The notes beneath the pieces are model-generated. The model saw only the letters and a list, made by a program, of their open reading frames with translations. It was not told where the DNA came from and made no database searches. A stretch of 64,000 nt of DNA from Clostridium sp. (GTDB taxonomy: Bacteria; Bacillota; Clostridia; Clostridiales; Clostridiaceae). A program made the translations under genes and the position numbers. Shown piece by piece: positions 33,762 to 42,294 of this stretch (positions are counted from its first letter, which is position 1; every line of letters begins with the position of its first letter). The stretch spans positions 1 to 64,000 of the forward strand of contig JARKVD010000021.1 in assembly GCA_029851835.1 (NCBI GenBank), written 5' to 3'.

Positions 33762-34217
33762 ATGAGAGTAAGAGGATTTGAAATAGTTACAGATGAAAAA
33801 AGAAAACATCCAGAAGTAGATGTTCAGCTGCCAACAAGAGGAAGCAAGCACGCTATTGCTTATGATATTTATTCACCAATAGATACTGTAATTCAGCCAA
33901 TGGAGAAAGAGTTAATTTGGACTGATGTTAAAGCATATTTTCAACCAAGTGAGGCTTTACTTATCAATGTAAGAAGCTCAATGGGAAGTCATCCAGTAAT
34001 AATGGGAAATGCCCAAGGATGGGTTGAATGTGATTATTATAATAATCCTAAAAATGATGGTAATCTTGGGATAAATCTTTTAAACCTAGGTAAAGAGCCA
34101 TATGTAATAAAAAAAGGAGATAGAATAGCTCAAGCTATGTTTATACCTTTCTTAGTAAGTGATAACTGTAATTCTAATGAAGAAAGAGTTGGAGGCTTCG
34201 GAAGCACAGGTAAATAG
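33762..34217 (+). CDS. dut: dUTPase family protein (dUTP diphosphatase)
   Basis: A 151-residue trimeric-type dUTPase, which hydrolyses dUTP to dUMP and keeps uracil out of DNA. Visible motifs: AIAYDIYSP (motif 1, with the catalytic Asp), INVRSSMG (motif 2), the DGNLGINLLN region, KKGDRIAQAMFIPF (motif 4) and the C-terminal RVGGFGSTGK (motif 5, which closes over the nucleotide). Motif 3 is diverged (GWVECDYYNNPKNDG instead of GVIDxDYRG), so a dCTP deaminase/dUTPase-like variant is possible. Own terminator downstream. Confidence 0.85.
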   Translation: MRVRGFEIVTDEKRKHPEVDVQLPTRGSKHAIAYDIYSPIDTVIQPMEKELIWTDVKAYFQPSEALLINVRSSMGSHPVIMGNAQGWVECDYYNNPKNDGNLGINLLNLGKEPYVIKKGDRIAQAMFIPFLVSDNCNSNEERVGGFGSTGK

Positions 34218-34222
34218 AAAAT

Positions 34223-34265
34223 AAATAAAAGTACTTTTAGTATTTCTCTAAAAGTACTTTTATTT
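34223..34265. terminator. Intrinsic terminator after dut
   Basis: AAATAAAAGTACTTTTAG and CTAAAAGTACTTTTATTT form an 18-bp stem with a 7-nt loop. Confidence 0.9.
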
Positions 34266-34350
34266 ATTCTGCATTTATTGTTTTTGGACAGGGCATCCTA
34301 GAATAAGAGGTTTTTATTTTACAAGATGTTATTTCAGAAGGGAAATGCTT

Positions 34351-34902
34351 ATGAAAAAATACGTTATATTGCTATTTTTAGCTTGTTTAATATTTGTTGG
34401 AGTTTTAGTGGTTTTTAACACAAAGAATGGAGAACCTCACACAAGTAATATTTCAGATGAACAAGCCACTTCAAAAGAAATTGAAACTGAAAAGTATAGT
34501 TCTAATCAAGAAACTATGAATAATCTCTTGAAGCATATTGGCTTTGCTGAAGAAGCTTTAGGTAAATTTAAAATAACCGACCCAGAAGAAGCTCTTAATT
34601 TATGGTTAGCAGGTACGAAAAGTGGAAATGGAGTTCTTCAGTATTCAGTAATGGATTCAATGCTTCAACAAGAGTTTAAAACATTTCTTCAGCATAAAGA
34701 AAATATCTCTTGGGATACACGGGTTGAGGGGTTGAATATAGACAAATATGAAGTTGTTGAAAATATAGATGTAAGCGAAAAGGTGAAAATTTATAAGGTT
34801 AGATTTGATTATATTAATTCACAAGGCGAAACAAAAGAGCGGTTTAATAAGTTAACCATAGTAGAAGAGCAAGGGAAATGGGTTATTTCATCAATACGAT
34901 AA
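34351..34902 (+). CDS. Exported or membrane-anchored protein of unknown function
   Basis: A 183-residue protein when started at the ATG at 34351, 8 bp after AGAAGGGA. Residues 2-22 form a hydrophobic anchor or signal peptide without a lipobox Cys. A polar linker (about 25-55) precedes a globular domain with ITDPEEALNLWLAGTKSGNG and a final strand-rich part ending TIVEEQGKWVISSIR, a layout common in small NTF2-like domains of secreted clostridial proteins. Family not recognised. Confidence 0.6.
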   Translation: MKKYVILLFLACLIFVGVLVVFNTKNGEPHTSNISDEQATSKEIETEKYSSNQETMNNLLKHIGFAEEALGKFKITDPEEALNLWLAGTKSGNGVLQYSVMDSMLQQEFKTFLQHKENISWDTRVEGLNIDKYEVVENIDVSEKVKIYKVRFDYINSQGETKERFNKLTIVEEQGKWVISSIR

Positions 34903-35006
34903 GAATTAATAATATATACATATTACATCCACATTTAGCAGTAGTATCTTAACTTTAAAAATAGTATAATTAAATGGCTTATTAACTAAATTTATGGAGG
35001 GGTACT

Positions 35007-36191
35007 ATGAAGTTAAATTTTAGCTCCAATACTGTTAAGAATACTATTTCTAACATTATAGTATTGTCTATAGCCATTATTTTATATTTTGTTATAAAGA
35101 ATATTGGTATATTTTTTGTAGGTGCAAAAGAGATTATGAGAATATTAATGCCATTTGTATATGGATTTGCTATAGCGTATATTTTAGATATTCCAATGAA
35201 GGTTTGCGAGAGAACACTTTTGAAACCTTTAGATAAAAAGGGAAAATATCAATTAAAAAGAACATTGGCTATTACAATTACATATATTTTAGCTGGAATA
35301 ATTATTGCTATTGTAATTGCAATATTAATACCTGAGTTAGCTAGAAGTATAGGAACATTAATTGAAAATATACCAGATTACGCTCGTTCCTTAGAAATGT
35401 TTTTTACTGATTTAGTTACAAAGTTGAAGTTAGACACAAATATGGTTAATGAGATAATAGAGGATTTTAATAGTATTTCAGGCTATATAACATCAATAGG
35501 TGGAGCAGTTGTTGGGGGTTTGTTACAATTCTCAGCAGGTATGACTCAATCTGTTTTAAATCTATTTATAGCAACGATTATTTCTATATATATGCTTTCC
35601 GGCAAAGAGAGATTTTTCGCTCAAATAAAAAAAGTATTATATGCAGTGTTACCAGAAAAAACAGTTAATTATTTAATAGAACTTAGTGATCATAGTAATA
35701 GAACATTTAAAGGGTTTTTAAGTGGGAAATTATTAGATTCATTAATAATAGCTATTATTTGCTTTGTAGGTATGAATATATTTAATATGCCATACACACT
35801 TCTTGTAAGTTTTATTATAGGAATAACTAATATTGTGCCTGTTTTTGGACCATTTATAGGTGCTATTCCTAGTGTTGTAATAATATTTATTGCAAGTCCA
35901 ATTAAGGCTCTATGGTTTATATTATTTGTATTTTTATTGCAGCAGTTTGATGGGAATATTCTCGGACCCAAAATACTTGGAAATTCAACAGGTCTTTCAG
36001 CATTCTGGGTTATGTTTGCAATTCTATTGGGAAATGGACTATTTGGATTCATTGGTATGATTATTGGTGTACCAGCCTTTGCGGTTATTTACTCTATTAT
36101 TAGAGGAGCTGTAGAGATAAGTTTGGAAAAGAAAGGTATGGCAACAAGAACTGAAGATTATGCATCTCCGGATCAGCAAATTATAGATTGA
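35007..36191 (+). CDS. AI-2E family (PerM/UPF0118) transporter
   Basis: A 394-residue permease of the AI-2E exporter family: two initial membrane segments, an amphipathic/coiled middle (about residues 105-155), then five to six helices including NIVPVFGPFIGAIPSVVIIFI (about 272-292), LQQFDGNILGPKILGNSTGLSAFWVMFAILLG and GFIGMIIGVPAFAVIY. Members have been linked to autoinducer-2 export, Na+/H+ exchange or unknown substrates, so the substrate is open. TGGAGGGG precedes the ATG. Confidence 0.9.
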   Translation: MKLNFSSNTVKNTISNIIVLSIAIILYFVIKNIGIFFVGAKEIMRILMPFVYGFAIAYILDIPMKVCERTLLKPLDKKGKYQLKRTLAITITYILAGIIIAIVIAILIPELARSIGTLIENIPDYARSLEMFFTDLVTKLKLDTNMVNEIIEDFNSISGYITSIGGAVVGGLLQFSAGMTQSVLNLFIATIISIYMLSGKERFFAQIKKVLYAVLPEKTVNYLIELSDHSNRTFKGFLSGKLLDSLIIAIICFVGMNIFNMPYTLLVSFIIGITNIVPVFGPFIGAIPSVVIIFIASPIKALWFILFVFLLQQFDGNILGPKILGNSTGLSAFWVMFAILLGNGLFGFIGMIIGVPAFAVIYSIIRGAVEISLEKKGMATRTEDYASPDQQIID

Positions 36192-36201
36192 TATAATTCT
36201 T

Positions 36202-36240
36202 ATCTCTCTAAATAAGTAAGCTTGTTTAGGGAGATTTTTT
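36202..36240 (+). terminator. Intrinsic terminator
   Basis: ATCTCTCTAAA (36202-36212) pairs with TTTAGGGAGAT (36225-36235), followed by six T. Confidence 0.85.
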
Positions 36241-36414
36241 CATGAAATTTATTAGAAGTTAACAAATAAGGTATAAAGTTTCTAAAGATTAAGTCGATAT
36301 CTTAAAGGAAATGGGAAAAAGCAGTGTTTTGGTAAATAATGCACTAAATATGTTGTTTAAGTCACCATTTTGAGGTATAATTTAACTGAAAAAGTAAGGT
36401 AGAGGTGTTAAAAT

Positions 36415-37029
36415 ATGGATTTTAGGTCTTTTCAAGATGTTATAATGAAAATACAAGGGGTTACTCATGCTAAGGTTGTAGCTGACGATAATGGTCTTAG
36501 AGAAGTTCACGTAATTGCTGGTACTTCAAGATCAGCCAAACAAATTGTAAGAGATATAGAATCCGCGCTTTTTGCGATTTTTGGATATAGAGTAGATAGA
36601 AAAATAATTAGTATTGCGCAAATAGATACTGGAGAGATGAAAAAAACTATAAATAGAATAATCTATCAAGGAATTTCAGTACATGTAGAAGATAATAATG
36701 TTGAGTGTGAAGTAAGGTTATCCTGCGGAGATGAAGAGTTTGTATCAACAAAGAGTGCAATAAGTACAAGTGCAAATAGAAAAAAAGTAGTAGCTCGAGC
36801 AACCATATCAGCTGTAGAAAAAGTAATTGGACGAGCGTCCATATTTGATATAGAAGATGTAGTTTTAAATAAGAGTAGAGACATCAATTTTGTTAATGTA
36901 GTTACAAATATGATTACAAGAGATAATGAAGAAATACTTATTGGAACGGCTATAGTAAGAAGTGATGTAAATGAAGCTATAGCAAAGGCTACACTGGATG
37001 CCCTTAATAGAAGGGTAATGAAGCAATAA
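36415..37029 (+). CDS. Conserved hypothetical protein, two-part alpha/beta layout
   Basis: A 204-residue soluble protein. The first 65 residues (IMKIQGVTHAKVVADDNGLREVHVIAG followed by IVRDIESALFAIFGYRVD) look like a small ACT/ferredoxin-like fold. The second part has a strand-rich domain with EVRLSCGDEEFVST and IGTAIVRSDVNEAIAKATLDALNR, resembling a repeat of VxxALL-type helices. I have seen similar clostridial proteins near HD-GYP or membrane proteins but cannot name the function. Weak upstream site AGGTGT before the ATG. Confidence 0.6.
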   Translation: MDFRSFQDVIMKIQGVTHAKVVADDNGLREVHVIAGTSRSAKQIVRDIESALFAIFGYRVDRKIISIAQIDTGEMKKTINRIIYQGISVHVEDNNVECEVRLSCGDEEFVSTKSAISTSANRKKVVARATISAVEKVIGRASIFDIEDVVLNKSRDINFVNVVTNMITRDNEEILIGTAIVRSDVNEAIAKATLDALNRRVMKQ

Positions 37030-37140
37030 CTTTGGTTTAATGACCGATTATATTAAATTTTTCTTCCTTTAAGCGGAGTGGAAAATATGACGATTTTTTA
37101 GCGGAACGTTGTTAATTCACTTATAAGGGGGAATTTTCAA

Positions 37141-37230
37141 TGAAAAACATGAAGAAATTAGTTCCTGCTATAGTTGCTTTATTTGCATTAGCTATGGTTG
37201 GCGGTTCAAGCATGACTTGGATTTGGTAAT
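37141..37230 (+). CDS. 29-residue signal-peptide-like peptide ending in TWIW
   Basis: ATG 8 nt after AAGGGGG. The peptide has a basic start (MKNMKK), a hydrophobic core (LVPAIVALFALAMVGG) and a short tail SSMTWIW before the stop. A terminator follows 20 bp later, so it is an independent short transcript. The layout is like precursors of short secreted peptide signals. No receptor gene of the RRNPP or Agr type is next to it; the next gene is an HD-GYP protein. Confidence 0.55.
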
Positions 37231-37250
37231 TTATAGTTTAAACTAAAATT

Positions 37251-37276
37251 AGAACGTTTTAATTAAAACGTTCTTT
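37251..37276 (+). terminator. Intrinsic terminator of the 29-residue peptide gene
   Basis: AGAACGTTTT and AAAACGTTCT form a perfect 10-bp stem around AATT, followed by TT. Confidence 0.8.
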
Positions 37277-37316
37277 AAAATATATAATCGGTCTTAAATA
37301 TTTTAGGAGGATAAGG

Positions 37317-38636
37317 ATGAAGAGGTTACCTAAGGAACAAAGAATATATGTATTGTCAGTTTATGTATTGACAGTTTTCTTTATAATTAGATTAATTAGT
37401 AGTACCAATATATATGTTAACGAAATAAGTTATGCTGACATAATACTATTTATAGTGCTTACTAGTTTAACAGAATCTCTTACTGTTGCGTTTAGGAGTA
37501 TTTCGTTTAGCACTAGTTTTGCAGTAACAATTGCATCGTATATACTGTTTGGACCAGTAATTTCAATTATAATAGTTACGATTGGTTTTTTAATAAGAGT
37601 ACTAAAGGTAGATGGAAGAGGTTATATACACATTTTTAATACTCCATGGTTTGGAACAATTTTTAATTGCTGTGCTTTAATTTTACCAATGATTATTGCA
37701 AATTATTTTTATAAGTTGTTAGGTGGAGTTTCAGGTATAGATAGTGTATCGAACAGCATTTTTCAACTTATTGTTTTTGTATTTATATATCTTATTATTA
37801 ATAACGGAATTATGTCTATTTTAATGGCTTTAAAAATAAAGAAGAGTGTTACATTTTGTTTTATAGGAAATATAAAAATTGGGCTTTTAAATTCAGTAGT
37901 TATGCTACCAATAGGTATTTTTTTAGCAATAGTATTTGCTGAATATAATTACTGGGCACTAATATTTGTAATGTTGACAATTATTTTACTCAGATATACC
38001 CTGCTTTTATATTCTAATACAAAGGAGCAGCTTGCAGATACAGTTGATGCCTTAATGAATGCTATAGATGCTAGGGATATGTATACTGAAGGACATTCCA
38101 GAAGAGTTGCAGAAATATCAGTGGAGATTGCAAGAGAATTAAAGCTTAGTCAGTGGGAAATTGAGAAGCTTCATATAGCGGCAATGCTTCATGACGTTGG
38201 AAAGATTGGTATTAGCGATAATATTTTAAATAAGCCAGGAAAGCTTACTGAAGAAGAATATAACATAATTAAGGAGCATCCAACTATAGGGGTGAAAATT
38301 CTTAAGAAAATTAAACATATAGATTATGTACATAAAATTGTTGAACATCATCATGAAAGATATGATGGAAAGGGGTATCCTCACGGATTAAAGGGGGATG
38401 AAGTAGATATACAGGTATATATTGTTCATCTTGCTGATACTGTTGATGCAATGACTTCAGACAGACCTTACAGAAAAGGAATGTCAAAGGAAGTTGTTAA
38501 GGCAGAAATAGAAAAATATTCAGGAACACAGTTCCATCCAAAGGTTGCAAGTGCTTATTTAAATATACTAAAAAGAGAAGAACAAATGAAAGCAAAGGCG
38601 CAAGCTGGAATGGAAGAAAGTAGTATAACCCAATAG
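37317..38636 (+). CDS. Membrane HD-GYP domain protein (predicted c-di-GMP phosphodiesterase)
   Basis: The 439-residue protein has six to seven N-terminal membrane helices (to about residue 230), unrecognised as a named sensor, then an HD-GYP domain. It shows DMYTEGHSRRVAEIS, the HD pair in AMLHDVGKIGI (His near 292), the second metal cluster EHHHERYDGKGYP (about 343-355, the GYP motif is intact) and DRPYRKGMS. The complete set of metal and GYP residues argues for activity on cyclic di-GMP. It may sense a membrane or extracellular cue. AGGAGG precedes the ATG, and the DUF5317 gene follows by a few bases. Confidence 0.9.
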   Translation: MKRLPKEQRIYVLSVYVLTVFFIIRLISSTNIYVNEISYADIILFIVLTSLTESLTVAFRSISFSTSFAVTIASYILFGPVISIIIVTIGFLIRVLKVDGRGYIHIFNTPWFGTIFNCCALILPMIIANYFYKLLGGVSGIDSVSNSIFQLIVFVFIYLIINNGIMSILMALKIKKSVTFCFIGNIKIGLLNSVVMLPIGIFLAIVFAEYNYWALIFVMLTIILLRYTLLLYSNTKEQLADTVDALMNAIDARDMYTEGHSRRVAEISVEIARELKLSQWEIEKLHIAAMLHDVGKIGISDNILNKPGKLTEEEYNIIKEHPTIGVKILKKIKHIDYVHKIVEHHHERYDGKGYPHGLKGDEVDIQVYIVHLADTVDAMTSDRPYRKGMSKEVVKAEIEKYSGTQFHPKVASAYLNILKREEQMKAKAQAGMEESSITQ

Positions 38637-38645
38637 GAGGGCATG

Positions 38646-39212
38646 ATGTTTGCAGTTTCAATAGTAATAGCGATTATAATAGGGTATTTATTCAAAGGTA
38701 AGTTGCAAAATATAACGGAGTTTAATTATAGAGGAATATGGTTTATTGTAGTAGGATTTCTTTTGGAGATAGGTATGAAGATACTACTTGCAAAAGGTGT
38801 TTTAGAAATTGGAGCAATTACATTTGGTATAAATGTAATAATGTATGCTCTCATTATGACTTTTATATTCCTAAATATAAAGGACAAATTCATTTTAACA
38901 ATAGGAATTGGATTTGTGTTAAATATTATTGTTATATTTGCTAATAACTGTACTATGCCTGTGGGAGCTAAAGCTGTGGAATTATTGAATTTTAGTGGTG
39001 AGATTAATAAATTAGGCTTATATTCTACGGTTAATAACAATACATTATTTGTTTTTTTAGCAGATATTATTCCTTATAAGGTTGGACCTTTAAATGGTAT
39101 AGCTAGTGTTGGAGATGTATTTATATGTATTGGTATAATGGGAATTATTATTAGAGAAATGCGAAAAAAGCCTTCTAAATCATATAAAGAAATAAACATG
39201 AATAATTATTAA
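38646..39212 (+). CDS. DUF5317 family membrane protein
   Basis: A 188-residue protein with about five to six membrane segments. The NNCTMPVGAKAVELLNFSG motif (residues about 100-118) and the loop ADIIPYKVGPLNGIASVGDVFICIGI are typical of DUF5317. It starts 9 bp after the HD-GYP gene with AGGAGGG between them (ATG at 38646; an ATG at 38643 is also possible), so the two are co-transcribed. Function unknown; the pairing suggests a membrane partner of the sensor. Confidence 0.8.
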   Translation: MFAVSIVIAIIIGYLFKGKLQNITEFNYRGIWFIVVGFLLEIGMKILLAKGVLEIGAITFGINVIMYALIMTFIFLNIKDKFILTIGIGFVLNIIVIFANNCTMPVGAKAVELLNFSGEINKLGLYSTVNNNTLFVFLADIIPYKVGPLNGIASVGDVFICIGIMGIIIREMRKKPSKSYKEINMNNY

Positions 39213-39218
39213 ATTTAC

Positions 39219-39250
39219 AGAACTTCATTTATGAAGTTCTTTTTTTATTT
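39219..39250 (+). terminator. Intrinsic terminator
   Basis: AGAACTTCAT (39219-39228) pairs with ATGAAGTTCT (39231-39240), then seven T. Confidence 0.9.
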
Positions 39251-39270
39251 TCAGAAATGTGTAAGAACAG

Positions 39271-39317
39271 TTGACAATAGGATAATACTACTGTACTATT
39301 TAAGTAGTACAGTAGTA
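39271..39317 (+). promoter_or_regulatory. Promoter with perfect 13-bp-arm palindrome (YtrA-type operator)
   Basis: TTGACA (39271-39276) and TACTAT (39294-39299) are 17 bp apart. TACTACTGTACTA (39286-39298) and TAGTACAGTAGTA (39305-39317) form a perfect inverted repeat with a 6-bp spacer, covering the -10 and the start site. It lies 50 bp before the GntR gene and is almost certainly its operator. Confidence 0.85.
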
Positions 39318-39364
39318 CGGTTTGCAATACAGTGATATTTGCACTAAGGGAGGTGAAAGGAAAG

Positions 39365-39733
39365 TTGAATATAAAGGATTTTGAGTTTAATGATAATGAG
39401 CCCATATATCTTCAAATTATAGAGCTCATAAGGAGAGCAATTGCAACTGGAGAATTAATGCCAGGAGATAAGCTTCCATCTGTAAGAGAAATGTCCTCAT
39501 CTTTAGGGGTTAATCCTAATACACTTCAAAGAGCATATGGAGAATTAGAGAGATTAGGAATCACCTATACGAGAAGAGGAATGGGATCTTTTGTAAGTGA
39601 AGAGCAAAATGAACCAGATAAGATGCAGGAGCAGATGGGAATAGAAATAAGTGAAAAATATTTAAGAGATATGAATGGTATAGGGATAGATAAAGCTAAA
39701 GCATTAAAAATTCTTGAGAATATAGATGTTTAA
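39365..39733 (+). CDS. GntR family regulator, YtrA subfamily
   Basis: A 122-residue repressor with a GntR winged helix (IYLQIIELIRRAIATGELMPGDKLPSVREMSSSLGVNPNTLQRAYGELE as consecutive pieces, residues about 14-62) and the short two-helix C-terminal domain of YtrA. I start at the TTG at 39365, 9 bp after GGGAGGTG; upstream starts lie inside that site. YtrA proteins repress ABC operons that respond to cell-wall antibiotics, and an ABC operon follows after 20 bp. Confidence 0.88.
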   Translation: MNIKDFEFNDNEPIYLQIIELIRRAIATGELMPGDKLPSVREMSSSLGVNPNTLQRAYGELERLGITYTRRGMGSFVSEEQNEPDKMQEQMGIEISEKYLRDMNGIGIDKAKALKILENIDV

Positions 39734-39753
39734 ATAGATGGGAGATAGGTGGA

Positions 39754-40449
39754 ATGATTAAATTAGTTAATTTAAATAAAAGATATGGAGAAAAAGTTAT
39801 TTTAGATAATGTTAATCTAACTATTAATAAAGGTGAGATTATTGGGATTTTAGCACCAAATGGAGAAGGAAAGAGTACACTACTTAAAATATTAGGTGGA
39901 CAGATTGTTTTTGATTCAGGAAACTACTACCTTGAAGATAAAGAGTTTAATTATAAAGATAAAGGTAGAATTGGATATATGAGCGATAGTCCATTAATGC
40001 CAGGTGGATGGTATGTTAAGGATTGTGTAGCTTATTATGCAAGATACTTTGAGAAGTTTAATAAAGAAAAATGTTTAACAATGTTAAAGGATTTCGGATT
40101 AAAACAGGATGATAAGGTAAAAAAGCTTTCTAAGGGACAGAATGAAAAACTACATTTGGCTTTAGCTCTTGCCATAGATGGGATACTTTATATAATGGAT
40201 GAGCCTTTAGCTGCCATTGATTTAATAGCAAGGGAAGAAATAATTGGAATGATTTTAGAAAATTTTAGTCCAGAAAGCACCATGATAATTTCAAGTCATT
40301 TAGTAGGTGATATAGAGAAGATGTTAGATAGAGTTATTCTTTTAAAGAGTGGAAAGATAATTCACAATGAATTAGTTGAAAATTTAAGAGCTAATGGGAA
40401 ATCACTAGTAAAGCTTTATAAAGAGGTGTACAGGAATGAAGTTAATTAA
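39754..40449 (+). CDS. ABC transporter ATPase (YtrB-like)
   Basis: A 231-residue ATPase: Walker A APNGEGKST at residues 34-42 (Ala replaces the usual first Gly), signature KLSKGQNEKLHLALALA, Walker B ILYIMDEPLAAIDLIAR, and the H-loop in MIISSHLVGDIEKML. It has the features of ABC-2 exporters governed by YtrA regulators. The stop overlaps the start of the following permease gene by 14 bp, indicating coupling. Confidence 0.9.
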   Translation: MIKLVNLNKRYGEKVILDNVNLTINKGEIIGILAPNGEGKSTLLKILGGQIVFDSGNYYLEDKEFNYKDKGRIGYMSDSPLMPGGWYVKDCVAYYARYFEKFNKEKCLTMLKDFGLKQDDKVKKLSKGQNEKLHLALALAIDGILYIMDEPLAAIDLIAREEIIGMILENFSPESTMIISSHLVGDIEKMLDRVILLKSGKIIHNELVENLRANGKSLVKLYKEVYRNEVN

Positions 40450-41128
40450 AAATAAAAAAGATTGGATGTATGATTTTAAATGCGCAGGTTATATTATAGG
40501 CGTAGCTTTAGCTGGTATATCAATAATGTTTCTATTGATTTCTCGGATGGTTCCAGAGTCTAGATATTATTTTAAGGAAGGCTATGAAGAGTTGTATACC
40601 ATGGCTATTGGAATCATGAGTATATATCCACTATGGGCATTTGCAGCAATTTCACCACAAATAAAAAATGGTAAGGTTTATTTAAATACGACAAATCTGC
40701 CCTTAAGTAAGAAGAGCTTGTTTTTTAAAGGACTTAAACCCTGGTTTATAGTTTATCCAGTTGTAATTTTAGCTTCTTCTGCCGTGATGGCAGCGCTAAA
40801 TGAACCTACTCACAGCTTTGGAATTTTATTTTTACTCTCACTGGTGAGACCAGCAGCAGTTTTTGTATTTATGATATTAATGACTGTGCAGGTTATAGCA
40901 GGAATTATATTTTGCTTAGTTAAGAAAATTAAATGGTACAAGGTTATTATTACAATGCTGATTTTCAATGGTGTTTTAATTGGGTTATGTGTTTTAGTAG
41001 GATTAATACTCCCAATAGATACTGATAACAACATTTGGTTTGCTGCAGGTGTGGTTTTAACCTTGATTTTAGGTTCCTTAGGGGTGTTTCTTGTGGCTTG
41101 GAAGGATGTTGAGAGAATACACCAATAA
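40436..41128 (+). CDS. ABC-2 type permease, first paralogue
   Basis: A 230-residue integral membrane protein with six predicted segments. It shares its layout and local motifs with the next gene, for example LPLSKKSLFFKGLKPWFIVYP against LPMSRKEVFFKGLKPWLIIS, so the two are a duplicated pair that probably form a heterodimer with the upstream ATPase. No residues identify a substrate. The start overlaps the ATPase gene. Confidence 0.8.
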   Translation: MKLIKNKKDWMYDFKCAGYIIGVALAGISIMFLLISRMVPESRYYFKEGYEELYTMAIGIMSIYPLWAFAAISPQIKNGKVYLNTTNLPLSKKSLFFKGLKPWFIVYPVVILASSAVMAALNEPTHSFGILFLLSLVRPAAVFVFMILMTVQVIAGIIFCLVKKIKWYKVIITMLIFNGVLIGLCVLVGLILPIDTDNNIWFAAGVVLTLILGSLGVFLVAWKDVERIHQ

Positions 41129-41184
41129 TAGAGTATAAAGCATTGATGTAATAAGAAATAGAGAGTTTAGAAAGGAAATTTATA

Positions 41185-41874
41185 ATGAAATTTTTAAAGA
41201 AGGATTGGTTATTTGATGCAAAAATTACAGGTGTAATAGTACTTACAATTTTAACTGTTGTTACAGCTTTAATTCTTGTTTTTGTTAAGGTTCTAAATAA
41301 AATGCCAGTTGAAAATGGAGTGGTGGTATACAATAAGATTTATTCCATATTGGCATTTGGAATATCCTTTTATCCTATGTTTGCATTTAAGGCTGTATGT
41401 CCACAGATGGGCAGTGATAAATTGTATTTAAGTACAGCAAATCTTCCAATGAGTAGGAAAGAGGTATTCTTTAAGGGACTTAAGCCTTGGCTAATAATTT
41501 CTCCAATAGTTATAATCGTTGGAGCTCTTGGGAATATAGTCCTTAGTAGTAGTGCAGAATCTTTAAAGGAAGTAATTTTTGTAATTACATTTACACCAAT
41601 AGTTATATTAAGTTTTGGAGCAATTATACAGTTTCAAATAATTTCAGGAATTATTTTTACTTTAGTCAAAGGAATTAAAGGTTATACGGTTGTAGGTGTA
41701 ATATTTACTTTTGATTGTATACTAATAGCTATATGCAGTGTAGGAATAAGAGTATTGAAGATTGATACAGCTCATGATCCATGGTGGATGACTTGGTGTG
41801 GCTTATTTATTTTAATTGTCAGCTTGATAATGTTTCTTATAGCATGGAGAGATATAGAAAAAGTTTATCAATAG
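41185..41874 (+). CDS. ABC-2 type permease, second paralogue
   Basis: A 229-residue membrane protein, paralogous to the preceding one over its whole length, with six predicted segments and a matching C-terminus (WRDIEKVYQ against WKDVERIHQ). AGAAAGGAAA lies before the ATG, after a 56-bp gap. Last gene of the GntR-ABC operon; a dispersed repeat starts at its stop codon. Confidence 0.8.
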   Translation: MKFLKKDWLFDAKITGVIVLTILTVVTALILVFVKVLNKMPVENGVVVYNKIYSILAFGISFYPMFAFKAVCPQMGSDKLYLSTANLPMSRKEVFFKGLKPWLIISPIVIIVGALGNIVLSSSAESLKEVIFVITFTPIVILSFGAIIQFQIISGIIFTLVKGIKGYTVVGVIFTFDCILIAICSVGIRVLKIDTAHDPWWMTWCGLFILIVSLIMFLIAWRDIEKVYQ

Positions 41875-41946
41875 GAAACTCCTCTTCGCTTTACTCAGAG
41901 GAGTAAGCTCGAATAACTAAATGAAAGATTTACATTTTCACTTAAG
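41873..41946 (+). repeat. Dispersed structured repeat, copy R9
   Basis: Starts at the stop codon of the second permease gene (TAGGAAACTCCTCTTC), with CAGAGGAGTAAGCTCG, a weakened CTAAATgaaAGATTTA hairpin, and TTCACTTAAG. TA at both ends. Confidence 0.88.
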
Positions 41947-42006
41947 ATATAAACGTAGATATAGGAAAACTCTACCCTTCACAATTGGAAAATATTTTAA
42001 AAATAT

Positions 42007-42071
42007 TGCAAAGTATGCTTGACAGAAAATGCAAAGCAAACTATACTTAAATTGCAAAGTAAACTTTGCAA
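42007..42071 (+). promoter_or_regulatory. Promoter of the XRE pair with three TTGCAAAG-type operator boxes
   Basis: TTGACA (42019-42024) and TATACT (42042-42047) with 17 bp spacing. TTGCAAAGTAAACTTTGCAA at 42052-42071 is a near-perfect palindrome just after the start site. Further boxes ATTGCAAAGTATGCTTG (from 42006) and ATGCAAAGCAAAC (42029-42041) flank and fill the promoter. Probably bound by the XRE protein encoded next. Confidence 0.8.
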
Positions 42072-42085
42072 AAGGGGATGAGTAA

Positions 42086-42292
42086 GTGAATACAAAAATA
42101 AAAGAGCTGCGAAAAAGCAGAAAATTATCGCAAGAAGAATTAGCTCTGGCAGTTGGAACTACTCGACAAACCATTACTTCAATTGAGTGTGGTAAGTATA
42201 CAGCATCTTTAGTTTTAGCATATAAAATAGCAAGATACTTTGGACTTAGCATTGAGGAAGTATTTGATTTTTCAGATGTGGAGGAGTTTTAA
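42086..42292 (+). CDS. Small XRE-family regulator (68 residues)
   Basis: GTG start. The sequence [40 protein letters not shown], then [18 protein letters not shown], is a complete Cro/CI-type DNA-binding domain of YozG type. It begins 14 bp after a palindromic operator and is followed after 2 bp by a membrane protein gene, the same arrangement as the pair at 29.0-29.7 kb. Confidence 0.88.
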   Translation: MNTKIKELRKSRKLSQEELALAVGTTRQTITSIECGKYTASLVLAYKIARYFGLSIEEVFDFSDVEEF

Positions 42293-42294
42293 TT

